A DNA stretch of 10,065 bases from positions 1-10,065 of the forward strand of contig DATKWF010000073.1 in NCBI GenBank assembly GCA_035529715.1, read 5' to 3'. Below, piece after piece: positions 1-6,161 of this stretch (positions within the stretch are counted from its first letter, which is position 1; the number at the start of each line of letters is the position of its first letter). This DNA comes from DATKWF01 sp035529715. GTDB lineage: Bacteria; Chloroflexota; Dehalococcoidia; Dehalococcoidales; RBG-16-60-22. The position numbers were made by a program, and so were the translations under genes. The notes below the pieces were generated by a model. It did no database searches. It saw only the letters and a program-made list of their open reading frames with translations, and was not told where the DNA came from.

Positions 1-47
1 TCCCTCTAAAACTCCCTATTAAATGTACCTGGAGACTTCGTCCCCCC
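1..47. repeat. partial unit of ~40-bp intergenic repeat family
   Basis: This stretch reads like one unit of the repeat array at 8101-8180. Both share a CTAAAACTCCCT or TTAGACACCCT start, an AT-rich middle, and a GGAGACTTCGTCC end. The phase matches as well: TCC-CTCTA comes first and the GGAGACTTCGTCC block falls about 40 bases later. The window starts inside the repeat, so the array probably extends to the left. It is non-coding and its function is unknown. Confidence 0.6.
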
Positions 48-81
48 TTTCAATATTCCTCCCCCTCTCCTGGAGCATAAA

Positions 82-157
82 GTCATTGCGAGGAGCGGAG
101 CGACGAAGCAAACCAGAAGATAAAGACAAGATTGCTTCGCCTTCGGCTCGCAATGAC
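82..157. repeat. 76-bp palindromic intergenic repeat, copy 1
   Basis: The arms GTCATTGCGAGG...GACGAAGCAA and TTGCTTCGCC...CTCGCAATGAC are inverted repeats: 11 outer and 7 inner pairs match around a mismatched middle, with a loop of about 20 bases. The same 76-bp element occurs at 8316-8391 with only a few substitutions. Similarity extends outward on both sides, with TCCTGGAGCA before it and ATGTCAGGCAGAAGGAG after it, so the full repeat is about 130 bp (roughly 52-190). I know similar GTCATTGCGAGGAGCG palindromes as dispersed intergenic repeats in several bacterial groups. No transposase is nearby, so a REP- or MITE-like element is the best description. Confidence 0.85.
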
Positions 158-245
158 ATGTCAGGCAGAAGGAGGGGATAAAGGGGGAAGGGGTTACTAA
201 ATAAATTAAGGGGGTGAGGTTAAGAGATAATCCCGGTACAGTGTC

Positions 246-274
246 TTGACAATGGAATGTATCTCCACTAAACT
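246..274 (+). promoter_or_regulatory. candidate promoter for the DUF47-pit operon
   Basis: TTGACA (246-251) is followed after exactly 17 bases by TAAACT (269-274), which fits a housekeeping sigma promoter with a perfect -35 and a 4-of-6 -10. It would give a leader of about 180 bases before the DUF47 gene. I saw no clear PhoB box (TGTCA-type direct repeats). The long leader makes the assignment moderate only. Confidence 0.4.
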
Positions 275-461
275 CAAAATAAGAGCGGATTGAAGTTGCG
301 GGCTGACTAGCTTAGGAGTTTACCTTATATGTGCTGGCATGCGGAAAGAATTCGCGGTCTTTTTATCATTTCCGCCCCTTGTTGCAATCTCTTTCCCCAT
401 TCCTTCCTTTCTAATCCGTGGTTACTTCAGAATGCCTCTTGCCAACGGAGGAAGGTAAATT

Positions 462-1091
462 ATGGTTAAGTTTTCTTTTATCCCCAGGGAGACCAAATTC
501 TTTGACCTCTTTGAGGAGAGTGCTCACAATATGGTGAAGATATCTCAGGCACTGAGCGATATGATTAACACCTGGGAGGTCATCGAGGGAAGGGTGGCGG
601 AGATAACGGAGCTGGAGCACACGGGAGACACCATTACCCATCGGATTATAGCGCAGTTACACCGTACCTTTGTCACCCCTTTTGATAGGGAGGACATTGC
701 CCTGCTGGCCCATACTATGGATGATGTCACCGACCTGATTCATGCGGCGGCGGATGCCATGCTTATCTACAAGATAGACAATCCCAGCCAGCGAGCTCAG
801 GAACTAGCCGATATTATATTAAAGGCGACAGTTGAGATAGAAAAGGCCGTTCGCGGGCTGCGCCGCCGTAGCGAGTTGAAGAAGATTCTTGAGCAGTGTG
901 TGGAGATTAACCGGCTGGAGAACATGGCTGACAGGGCATTCCGCGCAGCGATGGCTGAGCTTTTTGATGATACGGTGGACATTGCTCAGGTGATTAAATG
1001 GCGTGAGATTTACGAGCACATGGAGGGCGCAACCGACAGGTGTGAGGATGTTGCCAATGTCCTGGAAGGGGTAGCGCTCAAACATGCCTGA
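462..1091 (+). CDS. DUF47 / PhoU-like phosphate transport accessory protein
   Basis: This 209-residue, almost wholly helical cytoplasmic protein belongs to the DUF47 family (PhoU-like, 'Pit accessory protein'), and its length is normal for the family. It has four acidic ExxxD-type motifs, E52-D56, D87-D91, E153-D157 and E188-D192, in the positions where PhoU-like proteins bind metal ions. The basic stretch R132-R136 lies between the two helical halves. The start is ATG 462, preceded by GGAGG at 447-451 with a 10-base spacer. The gene overlaps the downstream Pit permease by 8 bases, so the two are almost certainly co-translated. Family knowledge suggests it modulates or gates that permease. 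The exact role is not biochemically settled for DUF47, so I infer it from context. Confidence in the family is high. Confidence 0.93.
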   Translation: MVKFSFIPRETKFFDLFEESAHNMVKISQALSDMINTWEVIEGRVAEITELEHTGDTITHRIIAQLHRTFVTPFDREDIALLAHTMDDVTDLIHAAADAMLIYKIDNPSQRAQELADIILKATVEIEKAVRGLRRRSELKKILEQCVEINRLENMADRAFRAAMAELFDDTVDIAQVIKWREIYEHMEGATDRCEDVANVLEGVALKHA

Positions 1092-2103
1092 TTCCTCTTT
1101 GGGAATCCTGATTCTCATTATTGTTCTGGCAGTGGGCTTTGGCATAGTTAACGGTTTCAATGACGCCGCCAATGCCATCGCCGCGGCTATTAGTACCCGT
1201 GCTCTTTCCCCGCGCAGTGCTCTCATGGTAGCTGCCGTAGCCAATTTTGCCGGTGCCGCCACCGGCACTGCAGTTGCCCACACCATCGGCAAGGGGATTC
1301 TGGTTCAGGAAGCAATCTCATATCCGGTGGTGATTGCCGCCTTAGCCTCAATTATAATCTGGGGGACTTTAGCCACTTACTGGGGCCTGCCAATAAGTCT
1401 GCATCACGGGTTTATTGCCGGGCTGGCTGCCGCCGGGCTGGCAGTGGCGGGTAGTCAAGCGGTGGTCTGGAACGTCATGTATCGTATCCTTGCAGCAGTA
1501 GTTATCGCCCCTTCGCTTGGCTTTGCCGGTGGCTTTGTGATAATGGTCGGTCTGTACTGGGTGTTTCGCCGGAGTGCCCCGGACAAGATGCGAAGATCGT
1601 TCAGCAAACTGCAATTTTTAAGTACTGCCTTTATGGCTTATAGCCACGGTAAGAATGACGGCCAGATGCCTATAGGTGTCATCACTATGGCGCTGGTGAT
1701 TTTTTACAATGACACCGGACTATGGGACCGTCTCTCGGTACTGGATCCCGACCTGTGGTGGGTGATAGTTGTATCGGCCTTATCCATCAGTGCCGGTACG
1801 GCTATGGGCGGCTGGCGGGTTATTAAAACAATAGGAATGAGAGTTTTTACACTCAGGCCGGTTCACGGCTTTGCCACCCACGCCTCAGCGGCTACCGTTA
1901 TTGAGGTTGCCTCGCACTTCGGTATACCGGTAAGCACTACCCATTGTGTGAGTACCGCGGTTATGGGGGTGGGTTCTACAAAACGGTTTTCGGCAGTGCG
2001 CTGGGGAATAGCCGGTAATATTGTGACTGCCTGGGTATTGACCTTTCCTATTTGTGGGGTGCTGGGCTATCTATTTGTCTGGTTGTTCAAACCATTTTTC
2101 TAG
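1084..2103 (+). CDS. pit: Pit-family inorganic phosphate transporter
   Basis: This 339-residue inner-membrane protein has about nine to ten hydrophobic segments and takes up phosphate, in this family usually with a proton or sodium ion. Two inverted-repeat signature motifs are visible: GFNDAANAIA (residues 24-33) and SHGKNDGQ (187-194), each with the family's Asn-Asp pair. A conserved STTHCVSTAVMGVG segment lies near residue 285. It is much shorter than E. coli PitA because it lacks the large central cytoplasmic loop; compact bacterial Pit proteins of this size are common. ATG 1084 lies inside the end of the DUF47 gene, with GGAAGGGG at 1064-1071 as ribosome site. The stop is only 2 bases from the gmk stop on the other strand. 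Phosphate rather than sulfate is inferred from the DUF47 partner. Confidence 0.93.
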   Translation: MPDSSLGILILIIVLAVGFGIVNGFNDAANAIAAAISTRALSPRSALMVAAVANFAGAATGTAVAHTIGKGILVQEAISYPVVIAALASIIIWGTLATYWGLPISLHHGFIAGLAAAGLAVAGSQAVVWNVMYRILAAVVIAPSLGFAGGFVIMVGLYWVFRRSAPDKMRRSFSKLQFLSTAFMAYSHGKNDGQMPIGVITMALVIFYNDTGLWDRLSVLDPDLWWVIVVSALSISAGTAMGGWRVIKTIGMRVFTLRPVHGFATHASAATVIEVASHFGIPVSTTHCVSTAVMGVGSTKRFSAVRWGIAGNIVTAWVLTFPICGVLGYLFVWLFKPFF

Positions 2104-2105
2104 AT

Positions 2106-2732
2106 TTATAGAGTAATTTCTCTCCGGGCTACGCGGCACTTCTCGGCGGTAACAATAGACTGAATTTCGGATACCGCCCGGTCAATATCACCCTGCCGAT
2201 TGAATACTACATAGTCAAACGAGGATAGCTGCTTTATTTCTTTCTCTGCCGTTTTGATGCGCAGAGCCAAATCAATGGGTGTTTCAGTGTGTCGCTGCTT
2301 GAGCCTCTGCTTGAGTTCTGCCATTGACGGCGGCACCAGGAAGATAAAGACCGCCCCGGGTAATATTTTTCTTATGGTAGCGGCTCCCTGAATATCAACC
2401 TTTACTACGGTATCCTGCCCGGCGTCCAGCGCCTGCTTAATCGGCTTCCTGGGCACACCATACCAGTTGCCATAGACGCTGGCATATTCCAACAACTCGT
2501 TACGTTCAATCATTTCCTGGAATTTTTCCGCCGAGACAAAGTGGTAGTCTACATTATTTGTCTCAGCGGGTCGCTGGGGACGCGTGGTTAGCGTGGTAAC
2601 GTATTTAAGAGGACAGTCAGATTCCCTCATTCTGGTTAAAATTGCGTCTTTGCCGGCTCCGGAGGGACCGGAAAGTACTATGAGTAGCGGTTTTGCCGGC
2701 GGAGTGATTGGAAATAGGTGTTCACGGCTCAT
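2106..2732 (-). CDS. gmk: guanylate kinase
   Basis: This is a 208-residue cytoplasmic enzyme that phosphorylates GMP to GDP with ATP. The P-loop is GPSGAGKD (residues 22-29), followed by the GMP-binding segment TTRPQRPAE (49-57, with R51 and R54), DYHFVS, and GNWYGVP for base recognition. Length is normal (about 200), with a short N-terminal extension before the first strand. The residue after the P-loop lysine is Asp29 instead of the usual Ser/Thr. PhnN (ribose bisphosphokinase) also has GKD, but the GMP-binding motifs and the remA neighbour support gmk. The gene overlaps remA by 11 bases, and its own ribosome site is weak (GGAG lies about 17 bases upstream), so translational coupling is likely. 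No rpoZ follows, unlike in many Firmicutes. Confidence 0.95.
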   Translation of the reverse strand: MSREHLFPITPPAKPLLIVLSGPSGAGKDAILTRMRESDCPLKYVTTLTTRPQRPAETNNVDYHFVSAEKFQEMIERNELLEYASVYGNWYGVPRKPIKQALDAGQDTVVKVDIQGAATIRKILPGAVFIFLVPPSMAELKQRLKQRHTETPIDLALRIKTAEKEIKQLSSFDYVVFNRQGDIDRAVSEIQSIVTAEKCRVARREITL

Positions 2733-3015
2733 CTTTTTCGTCGCTTTGCTCCAGTTTCAGCACCGGGCTAACTCGACTTGCCTGTAGCCTGCCGGTTATA
2801 GTCTCTGGGGCAAGAGCTGCCAGAATAGTATGCCCGCTATCAATGAAAATGACCGCCTTGGTCCTTCTGCCATTGGTCATATCAATAAGTTGTCCTTTTT
2901 TTCTACCTTCCTGAATAGTGCGCTTGGTGGGTGCCGAGTTTGGTGAAGCCATAGCAATAACCCTGTTCATGGCCAGTATATTACCAAATCCAATATGAAC
3001 CAATTCTATACCCAT
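2722..3015 (-). CDS. remA: RemA-like DNA-binding regulator (DUF370 family)
   Basis: This 97-residue protein matches the RemA/DUF370 family along most of its length: GIELVHIGFGN at the start, then NRVIAMASPNSAPTKR, a GRRTKAV segment, IDSGHTILAALAPET and an ITGRL end. RemA in Bacillus activates biofilm-matrix genes and binds DNA as a ring-like oligomer; the arginine of GRRT lies in the DNA-binding region. The role here is unknown. A tail of about 20 residues after the conserved core (QASRVSPVLKLEQ and an acidic end) goes beyond the usual length. I chose ATG 3015 over GTG 3024 because the GTG lies inside the ribosome site GAGGTG. The order remA-gmk is the same as in Bacillus, where yloC precedes them; no yloC is present here. 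Confidence in family is high, in biological role low. Confidence 0.92.
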   Translation of the reverse strand: MGIELVHIGFGNILAMNRVIAMASPNSAPTKRTIQEGRKKGQLIDMTNGRRTKAVIFIDSGHTILAALAPETITGRLQASRVSPVLKLEQSDEKDEP

Positions 3016-3021
3016 TATTAT

Positions 3022-3027
3022 CACCTC
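3022..3027 (-). promoter_or_regulatory. ribosome binding site that fixes the remA start
   Basis: The minus strand reads GAGGTG, then ATAATA, then ATG. This gives a 6-base spacer to ATG 3015 and places the alternative GTG (3024) inside the Shine-Dalgarno sequence, so the longer reading is unlikely. Confidence 0.75.
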
Positions 3028-3079
3028 AAAAGATTATTATGAAGCCATCATCAGGCGTAGCCACCAACCGCGCCAAGTC

Positions 3080-3090
3080 ACGCTTAGCGT
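3080..3090. other. small palindrome in the remA leader
   Basis: ACGCTTAGCGT is a perfect 5-bp inverted repeat around one base, about 65 bases upstream of the remA start. CGCC (3071-3074) and GGCG (3094-3097) flank it and could extend the stem across an internal loop. It could be an operator or an RNA hairpin. No known binding-site consensus is recognised. Confidence 0.3.
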
Positions 3091-3125
3091 ATCGGCGGGC
3101 TGAGGTTTAAGTAGCTCTCCCCAAT

Positions 3126-3154
3126 AAGCTATCACTTGCCTCAGGTGTTGTCAA
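3126..3154 (-). promoter_or_regulatory. second candidate remA-gmk promoter, weak -10
   Basis: On the minus strand a perfect TTGACA (3149-3154) is followed after 17 bases by TAGCTT (3126-3131), which matches only 3 of 6 -10 positions. It lies closer to remA than the candidate at 3170-3198. Either or both may work. Confidence 0.3.
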
Positions 3155-3169
3155 GGGTAGGGAGGCGTA

Positions 3170-3198
3170 TATATACAAAAAATTCCATTTCTCTTCAA
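3170..3198 (-). promoter_or_regulatory. candidate promoter for remA-gmk
   Basis: On the minus strand TTGAAG (3193-3198) is followed by a 17-base, T-rich spacer and TATATA (3170-3175), within the palindrome GTATATATAC. It faces remA and would give a leader of about 150 bases. Confidence 0.4.
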
Positions 3199-3276
3199 CT
3201 CTCCTGCGGTATCTCTCTTTTTAAGCAAAGAAGTGGTCTTTTCCTGTGACGGGAATTGTGTTAAAATTAACCCTGG

Positions 3277-3306
3277 TTGTAATTTTCATTTGGTTTATGC
3301 TATTAT
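3277..3306 (+). promoter_or_regulatory. promoter of the 5S rRNA gene
   Basis: TTGTAA (3277-3282), an 18-base AT-rich spacer and TATTAT (3301-3306) form a good promoter, with TGC just before the -10 (an extended -10). The predicted start near 3313 leaves about 35 bases before mature 5S. The AT-rich upstream tract (from about 3258) may serve as an UP element. Confidence 0.6.
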
Positions 3307-3347
3307 AAGTTTGTCTTTAATACCGATGTATCAGTTGGAGAGAGCCT

Positions 3348-3464
3348 CCTGGTGGTTAGAGCGGGGTGGCACCACCCGTTCCCATCCCGAACACGGAAGT
3401 GAAACACCCCAGCACAGACGATACTGAGGGGGCAACCCCTTGTGGAAAATATGTCACTGCCAGG
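3348..3464 (+). rRNA. rrf: 5S ribosomal RNA, solitary gene
   Basis: The 117-base RNA has the conserved 5S loop sequence CCCGAACACGGAAGTGAAAC and the CCCATC before it. Helix I closes perfectly: CCTGGTGGT at 3348-3356 pairs with ACTGCCAGG at 3456-3464, including two G-U pairs. The GGGGGCAACCCC hairpin forms the expected 3' arm. No 23S 3' end lies upstream; instead there is a promoter. The 5S gene is therefore detached from the large rRNA genes, at least at this locus. Ends are set by helix I and may be off by one or two bases. Confidence 0.95.
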
Positions 3465-3473
3465 GGGCTTTTT
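3456..3473 (+). terminator. terminator formed by extended 5S helix I
   Basis: The 5S closing helix continues outward: AGCCT at 3343-3347 can pair with GGGCT at 3465-3469, followed by the T-run 3469-3473. The closing stem plus U-tract looks like an intrinsic terminator that uses the 5S helix itself. The long-range stem is unusual, so confidence is moderate. Confidence 0.5.
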
Positions 3474-3500
3474 GACCTTTACTATTAGTTGCTCTATACT
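3472..3500 (+). promoter_or_regulatory. clpC promoter overlapping the 5S terminator
   Basis: TTGACC (3472-3477), a 17-base spacer and TATACT (3495-3500) match the housekeeping consensus at 5 of 6 positions in both boxes. The first two bases of the -35 are the end of the 5S terminator T-run. A single TTTGACC heptad equals half of a CtsR site, but the second heptad is missing. No CIRCE (TTAGCACTC) element is present. Confidence 0.65.
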
Positions 3501-3546
3501 TTAAGTAGTGATGGCGTTTACGAGGTAGGCAGGCCGTGGAGGAAGA

Positions 3547-6018
3547 ATGGCCAGCAGATTTGAAAAATTCTCAGAGAGAGCACGCCGGGTTCTTACCATA
3601 GCCCAGGAAGAAGCACGCCAGCTCAACCATAACTATATTGGCACCGAACATATTTTGCTTGGTCTGGTGCGTGAGGAAGAGGGAGTGGCGGCTAAGGTGC
3701 TCATCAACCTGGGTGTAGCCTTGAGTAAGGTGCGGTCGGCGGTGGAATTTATCATTGGTCGCGGTGAGAAAGCCAGTACCAATGAGACCGGACTTACTCC
3801 CAGGGCCAAGCGGGTAATTGAACTGGCTATAGATGAAGCACGTAACCTGGGGCATAATTATATTGGCACCGAGCATCTTCTGCTGGGACTGCTGCGTGAG
3901 GGGGAGGGGGTAGCTGCCGGCGTGTTAGATAGCCTCGGGATTACCCTGGAACGGGTGCGTGCTGAAGCCACCAATGTTCTCAGCCAGGGTGCGCCCGCCA
4001 GAGCCAAGCTTGCCCGCAGCACCAGCCGTACGCCGGCTCTGGACCAGTTAGGCATCGACATAACGACGAAAGCCCGGGAAGGTAAGCTTGACCCGGTTAT
4101 CGGGCGAGTTAAAGAAATCGAGCGAGTAGTTCAAATTCTCAGCCGTCGGACAAAGAATAATCCAGCGCTTATTGGTGAACCAGGCGTGGGCAAGACGGCA
4201 ATTGTTGAAGGCCTGGCTCATCGAATCATCACCGGTGATGTCCCTGAGACCCTGGAGAATAAGCGGTTAATAGCACTGGATATGGGGGCACTGGTCGCCG
4301 GGACAAAGTACCGGGGCGAGTTTGAAGAGCGGGTCAAGAAAATTATTGACGAGGTAAGAACGGCAGGAAACTGCGTGCTCTTTATTGATGAGTTCCACAC
4401 CATGGTCGGCGCCGGAGCCGCTGAGGGGGCGGTTGACGCAGCCAACCTCCTTAAACCATCATTAGCGCGGGGGGAACTGCAATGCATTGGCGCTACCACC
4501 CTTGATGATTACCGCAAGCACGTGGAGCGGGACGCAGCTCTGGAGCGCCGCTTCCAACCAGTCCTGGTAGAAGAGCCTTCCGTAGAGGAAACGCTGGATA
4601 TTCTGCGGGGGATTAAAGAGCGCTATGAGGAGCATCACAAGCTGAAAATAAGCGATGAGGCATTAGATGCAGCAGCCAAGTTAGCTGCAAGATATATCCC
4701 CGACCGTTTTCTGCCCGATAAGGCTATTGACCTGGTTGATGAGGCAGCGTCAAGAGTAAGGATTGGATACCGCACCATGCCTGCTGCCCTGAAGGAAGCC
4801 AAGCAGCTTGTGGGTATTGTGCGGAAGGAAAAGGATGCTGCCCTGGCTGCGCAGGAGTACGACCATGCCGCTGAACTGCGTGAGCGGGAGCTCCAACAGG
4901 AGGAAGCGATAAAGAAGATGGAAGAGGAGTGGCGGGCTGAGCTGGAGCAGCAGGAGGTGGTGGTAAAGGCAGAAGACATTGCTGAAGTGGTAAATATGTG
5001 GACAGGTATTCCGGTGGTGCAGTTAGCCGGCGATGAGACCAGCCGCCTGCTTAATATGGAAGAGGTGATGCACCACCGTATTATTGGCCAGGACGAGGCG
5101 ATTAACACTATTGCCAAGGCGATAAGGCGAGCCCGGGCCGGTCTAAAGGACCCGAGGCGTCCGATTGGTAACTTCATCTTTCTCGGTCCGACCGGCGTTG
5201 GTAAGACCGAGCTGGTCAGAGCGCTTGCCGAGTTTATGTTTGGCGGCGAGGATACCTTAATCAGGCTTGACATGTCCGAGTTTATGGAGAAATTTGCCGT
5301 ATCACGGCTGGTGGGGGCACCGCCAGGGTATGTTGGCTACGAGGAAGGCGGGCAGTTAACCGAGGCGGTGAGACGCAAGTCCTATGCCTGTGTACTTCTT
5401 GATGAGATTGAAAAGGCCCACCCCGATGTGTTCAACTTGCTGCTCCAGATATTTGATGACGGGCATTTAACCGATGCCAAGGGGCGCCGGGTTGATTTCC
5501 GCAACAGCATTATTATTATGACCAGCAATGTGGGTGCCGACCTCATCAGGAAAGGCACTACCATCGGCTTTGCCTCCCACACTAATGAGGTCAAAAGCCA
5601 GGAGCAGGCTTATGAGAAGATGAAGGAAAACCTGCTTGGCGAGTTGAAGAAGACTTTCCGGCCCGAGTTTCTCAACCGGGTTGACGGCGTGGTGGTGTTT
5701 CACTCCCTGACCAGGGAGCAAATACGAAAGATAGTTGATTTGATGCTGACTTCGGTAACGCAACAGCTGACCGAGAAGGGCGTAAAACTGGAAGTAACCG
5801 AAGCCGCCAAAGATTTCCTGGGCGAAAAGGGATATGACGAGGTCTTCGGGGCACGACCACTGCGCCGGGTGATCCAGAATATGGTTGAAGATAAGCTTTC
5901 CGAAGATTTACTCCGCGGCAAGTTCCAGTCAGGTGACACGGTTGTCGTTGATGTGGAGAAGGAAGAGATTGTAGTCCACCCAGCCCCGGTAGAAGCCTTG
6001 ATGGGTGACGACAAATAA
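3547..6018 (+). CDS. clpC: ATP-dependent Clp protease ATP-binding subunit ClpC
   Basis: This 823-residue Hsp100 unfoldase feeds proteins to ClpP. The N-domain has two repeats (about residues 2-75 and 80-150), each with NYIGTEH. E34 and E109 match the Bacillus ClpC glutamates that bind phospho-arginine. AAA+ domain 1 has Walker A GEPGVGKT (210-217), Walker B LFIDEF (278-283) and the pore loop KYRGE. A UVR/M-domain lies around 419-454. AAA+ domain 2 has Walker A GPTGVGKT (547-554), Walker B VLLDE (616-620) and pore loop GYVGY. IGF at 673-675 is the ClpP-docking loop. The length is typical of ClpC, and the M-domain is the short ClpC kind rather than the long ClpB one. GGAGG (3538-3542) sits 4 bases before ATG 3547. 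No ctsR, mcsA or mcsB is adjacent, so it appears to be monocistronic. Confidence 0.97.
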   Translation: MASRFEKFSERARRVLTIAQEEARQLNHNYIGTEHILLGLVREEEGVAAKVLINLGVALSKVRSAVEFIIGRGEKASTNETGLTPRAKRVIELAIDEARNLGHNYIGTEHLLLGLLREGEGVAAGVLDSLGITLERVRAEATNVLSQGAPARAKLARSTSRTPALDQLGIDITTKAREGKLDPVIGRVKEIERVVQILSRRTKNNPALIGEPGVGKTAIVEGLAHRIITGDVPETLENKRLIALDMGALVAGTKYRGEFEERVKKIIDEVRTAGNCVLFIDEFHTMVGAGAAEGAVDAANLLKPSLARGELQCIGATTLDDYRKHVERDAALERRFQPVLVEEPSVEETLDILRGIKERYEEHHKLKISDEALDAAAKLAARYIPDRFLPDKAIDLVDEAASRVRIGYRTMPAALKEAKQLVGIVRKEKDAALAAQEYDHAAELRERELQQEEAIKKMEEEWRAELEQQEVVVKAEDIAEVVNMWTGIPVVQLAGDETSRLLNMEEVMHHRIIGQDEAINTIAKAIRRARAGLKDPRRPIGNFIFLGPTGVGKTELVRALAEFMFGGEDTLIRLDMSEFMEKFAVSRLVGAPPGYVGYEEGGQLTEAVRRKSYACVLLDEIEKAHPDVFNLLLQIFDDGHLTDAKGRRVDFRNSIIIMTSNVGADLIRKGTTIGFASHTNEVKSQEQAYEKMKENLLGELKKTFRPEFLNRVDGVVVFHSLTREQIRKIVDLMLTSVTQQLTEKGVKLEVTEAAKDFLGEKGYDEVFGARPLRRVIQNMVEDKLSEDLLRGKFQSGDTVVVDVEKEEIVVHPAPVEALMGDDK

Positions 6019-6053
6019 TATATAATGACAACCGGGCTGGTTTTGTGTAATAT

Positions 6054-6095
6054 AAGGGCGGTGGAAGACTGTAAGGGTTAACTAACCGCCCTTTT
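6054..6095 (+). terminator. rho-independent terminator after clpC
   Basis: AAGGGCGGT (6054-6062) and ACCGCCCTT (6085-6093) form a perfect 9-bp stem with a 22-base loop, ending in a short T-run. It lies 36 bases after the clpC stop and separates clpC from the decarboxylase genes. The T-run is short (four T), so it may be partial. Confidence 0.6.
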
Positions 6096-6161
6096 CATAA
6101 ATAAAAGTCATCCAATAATTCTTCAGTAAGAGAAGTAAGAGAAATAAAGGCAGGCTGTGAA

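Noticed and set aside
171..214. G-run region (GGGG, GGGGG, GGGG, GGGGG) as a G-quadruplex
   Set aside because: The last loop is 16 bases, longer than usual, and the runs belong to the flank of a repeat. Not enough to call a functional quadruplex.
819..1292. Minus-strand 157-residue frame across the DUF47-pit junction
   Set aside because: It is a shadow of the two real genes on the plus strand; the sequence is low-complexity and has no ribosome site.
2106..2732. Ribose 1,5-bisphosphokinase (PhnN) instead of guanylate kinase
   Set aside because: The GKD P-loop resembles PhnN, but TTRPQRPAE, DYHFVS and the YGVP motif are guanylate kinase features, and remA-gmk is a known gene pair.
3022..3024. 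GTG start for remA (adds three residues)
   Set aside because: The GTG is inside the Shine-Dalgarno GAGGTG, which serves the ATG at 3015, and the family begins close to GIELVHIGFGN.
3233..3427. 64-residue frame upstream of and within the 5S gene
   Set aside because: It reads through the 5S promoter and most of the 5S RNA, has no family resemblance, and conflicts with a well-supported rRNA gene.
3471..3490. CtsR operator upstream of clpC
   Set aside because: Only one TTTGACC heptad is present; the second heptad of the direct repeat is missing and ACTATTA stands in its place. The motif is better explained as a -35 box.
6025..6053. Promoter (ATGACA, 17 bases, TAATAT) for the decarboxylase operon
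   Set aside because: The start site would fall inside the clpC terminator hairpin, so it is probably chance similarity. No better promoter for the operon was seen in 6094-6161.
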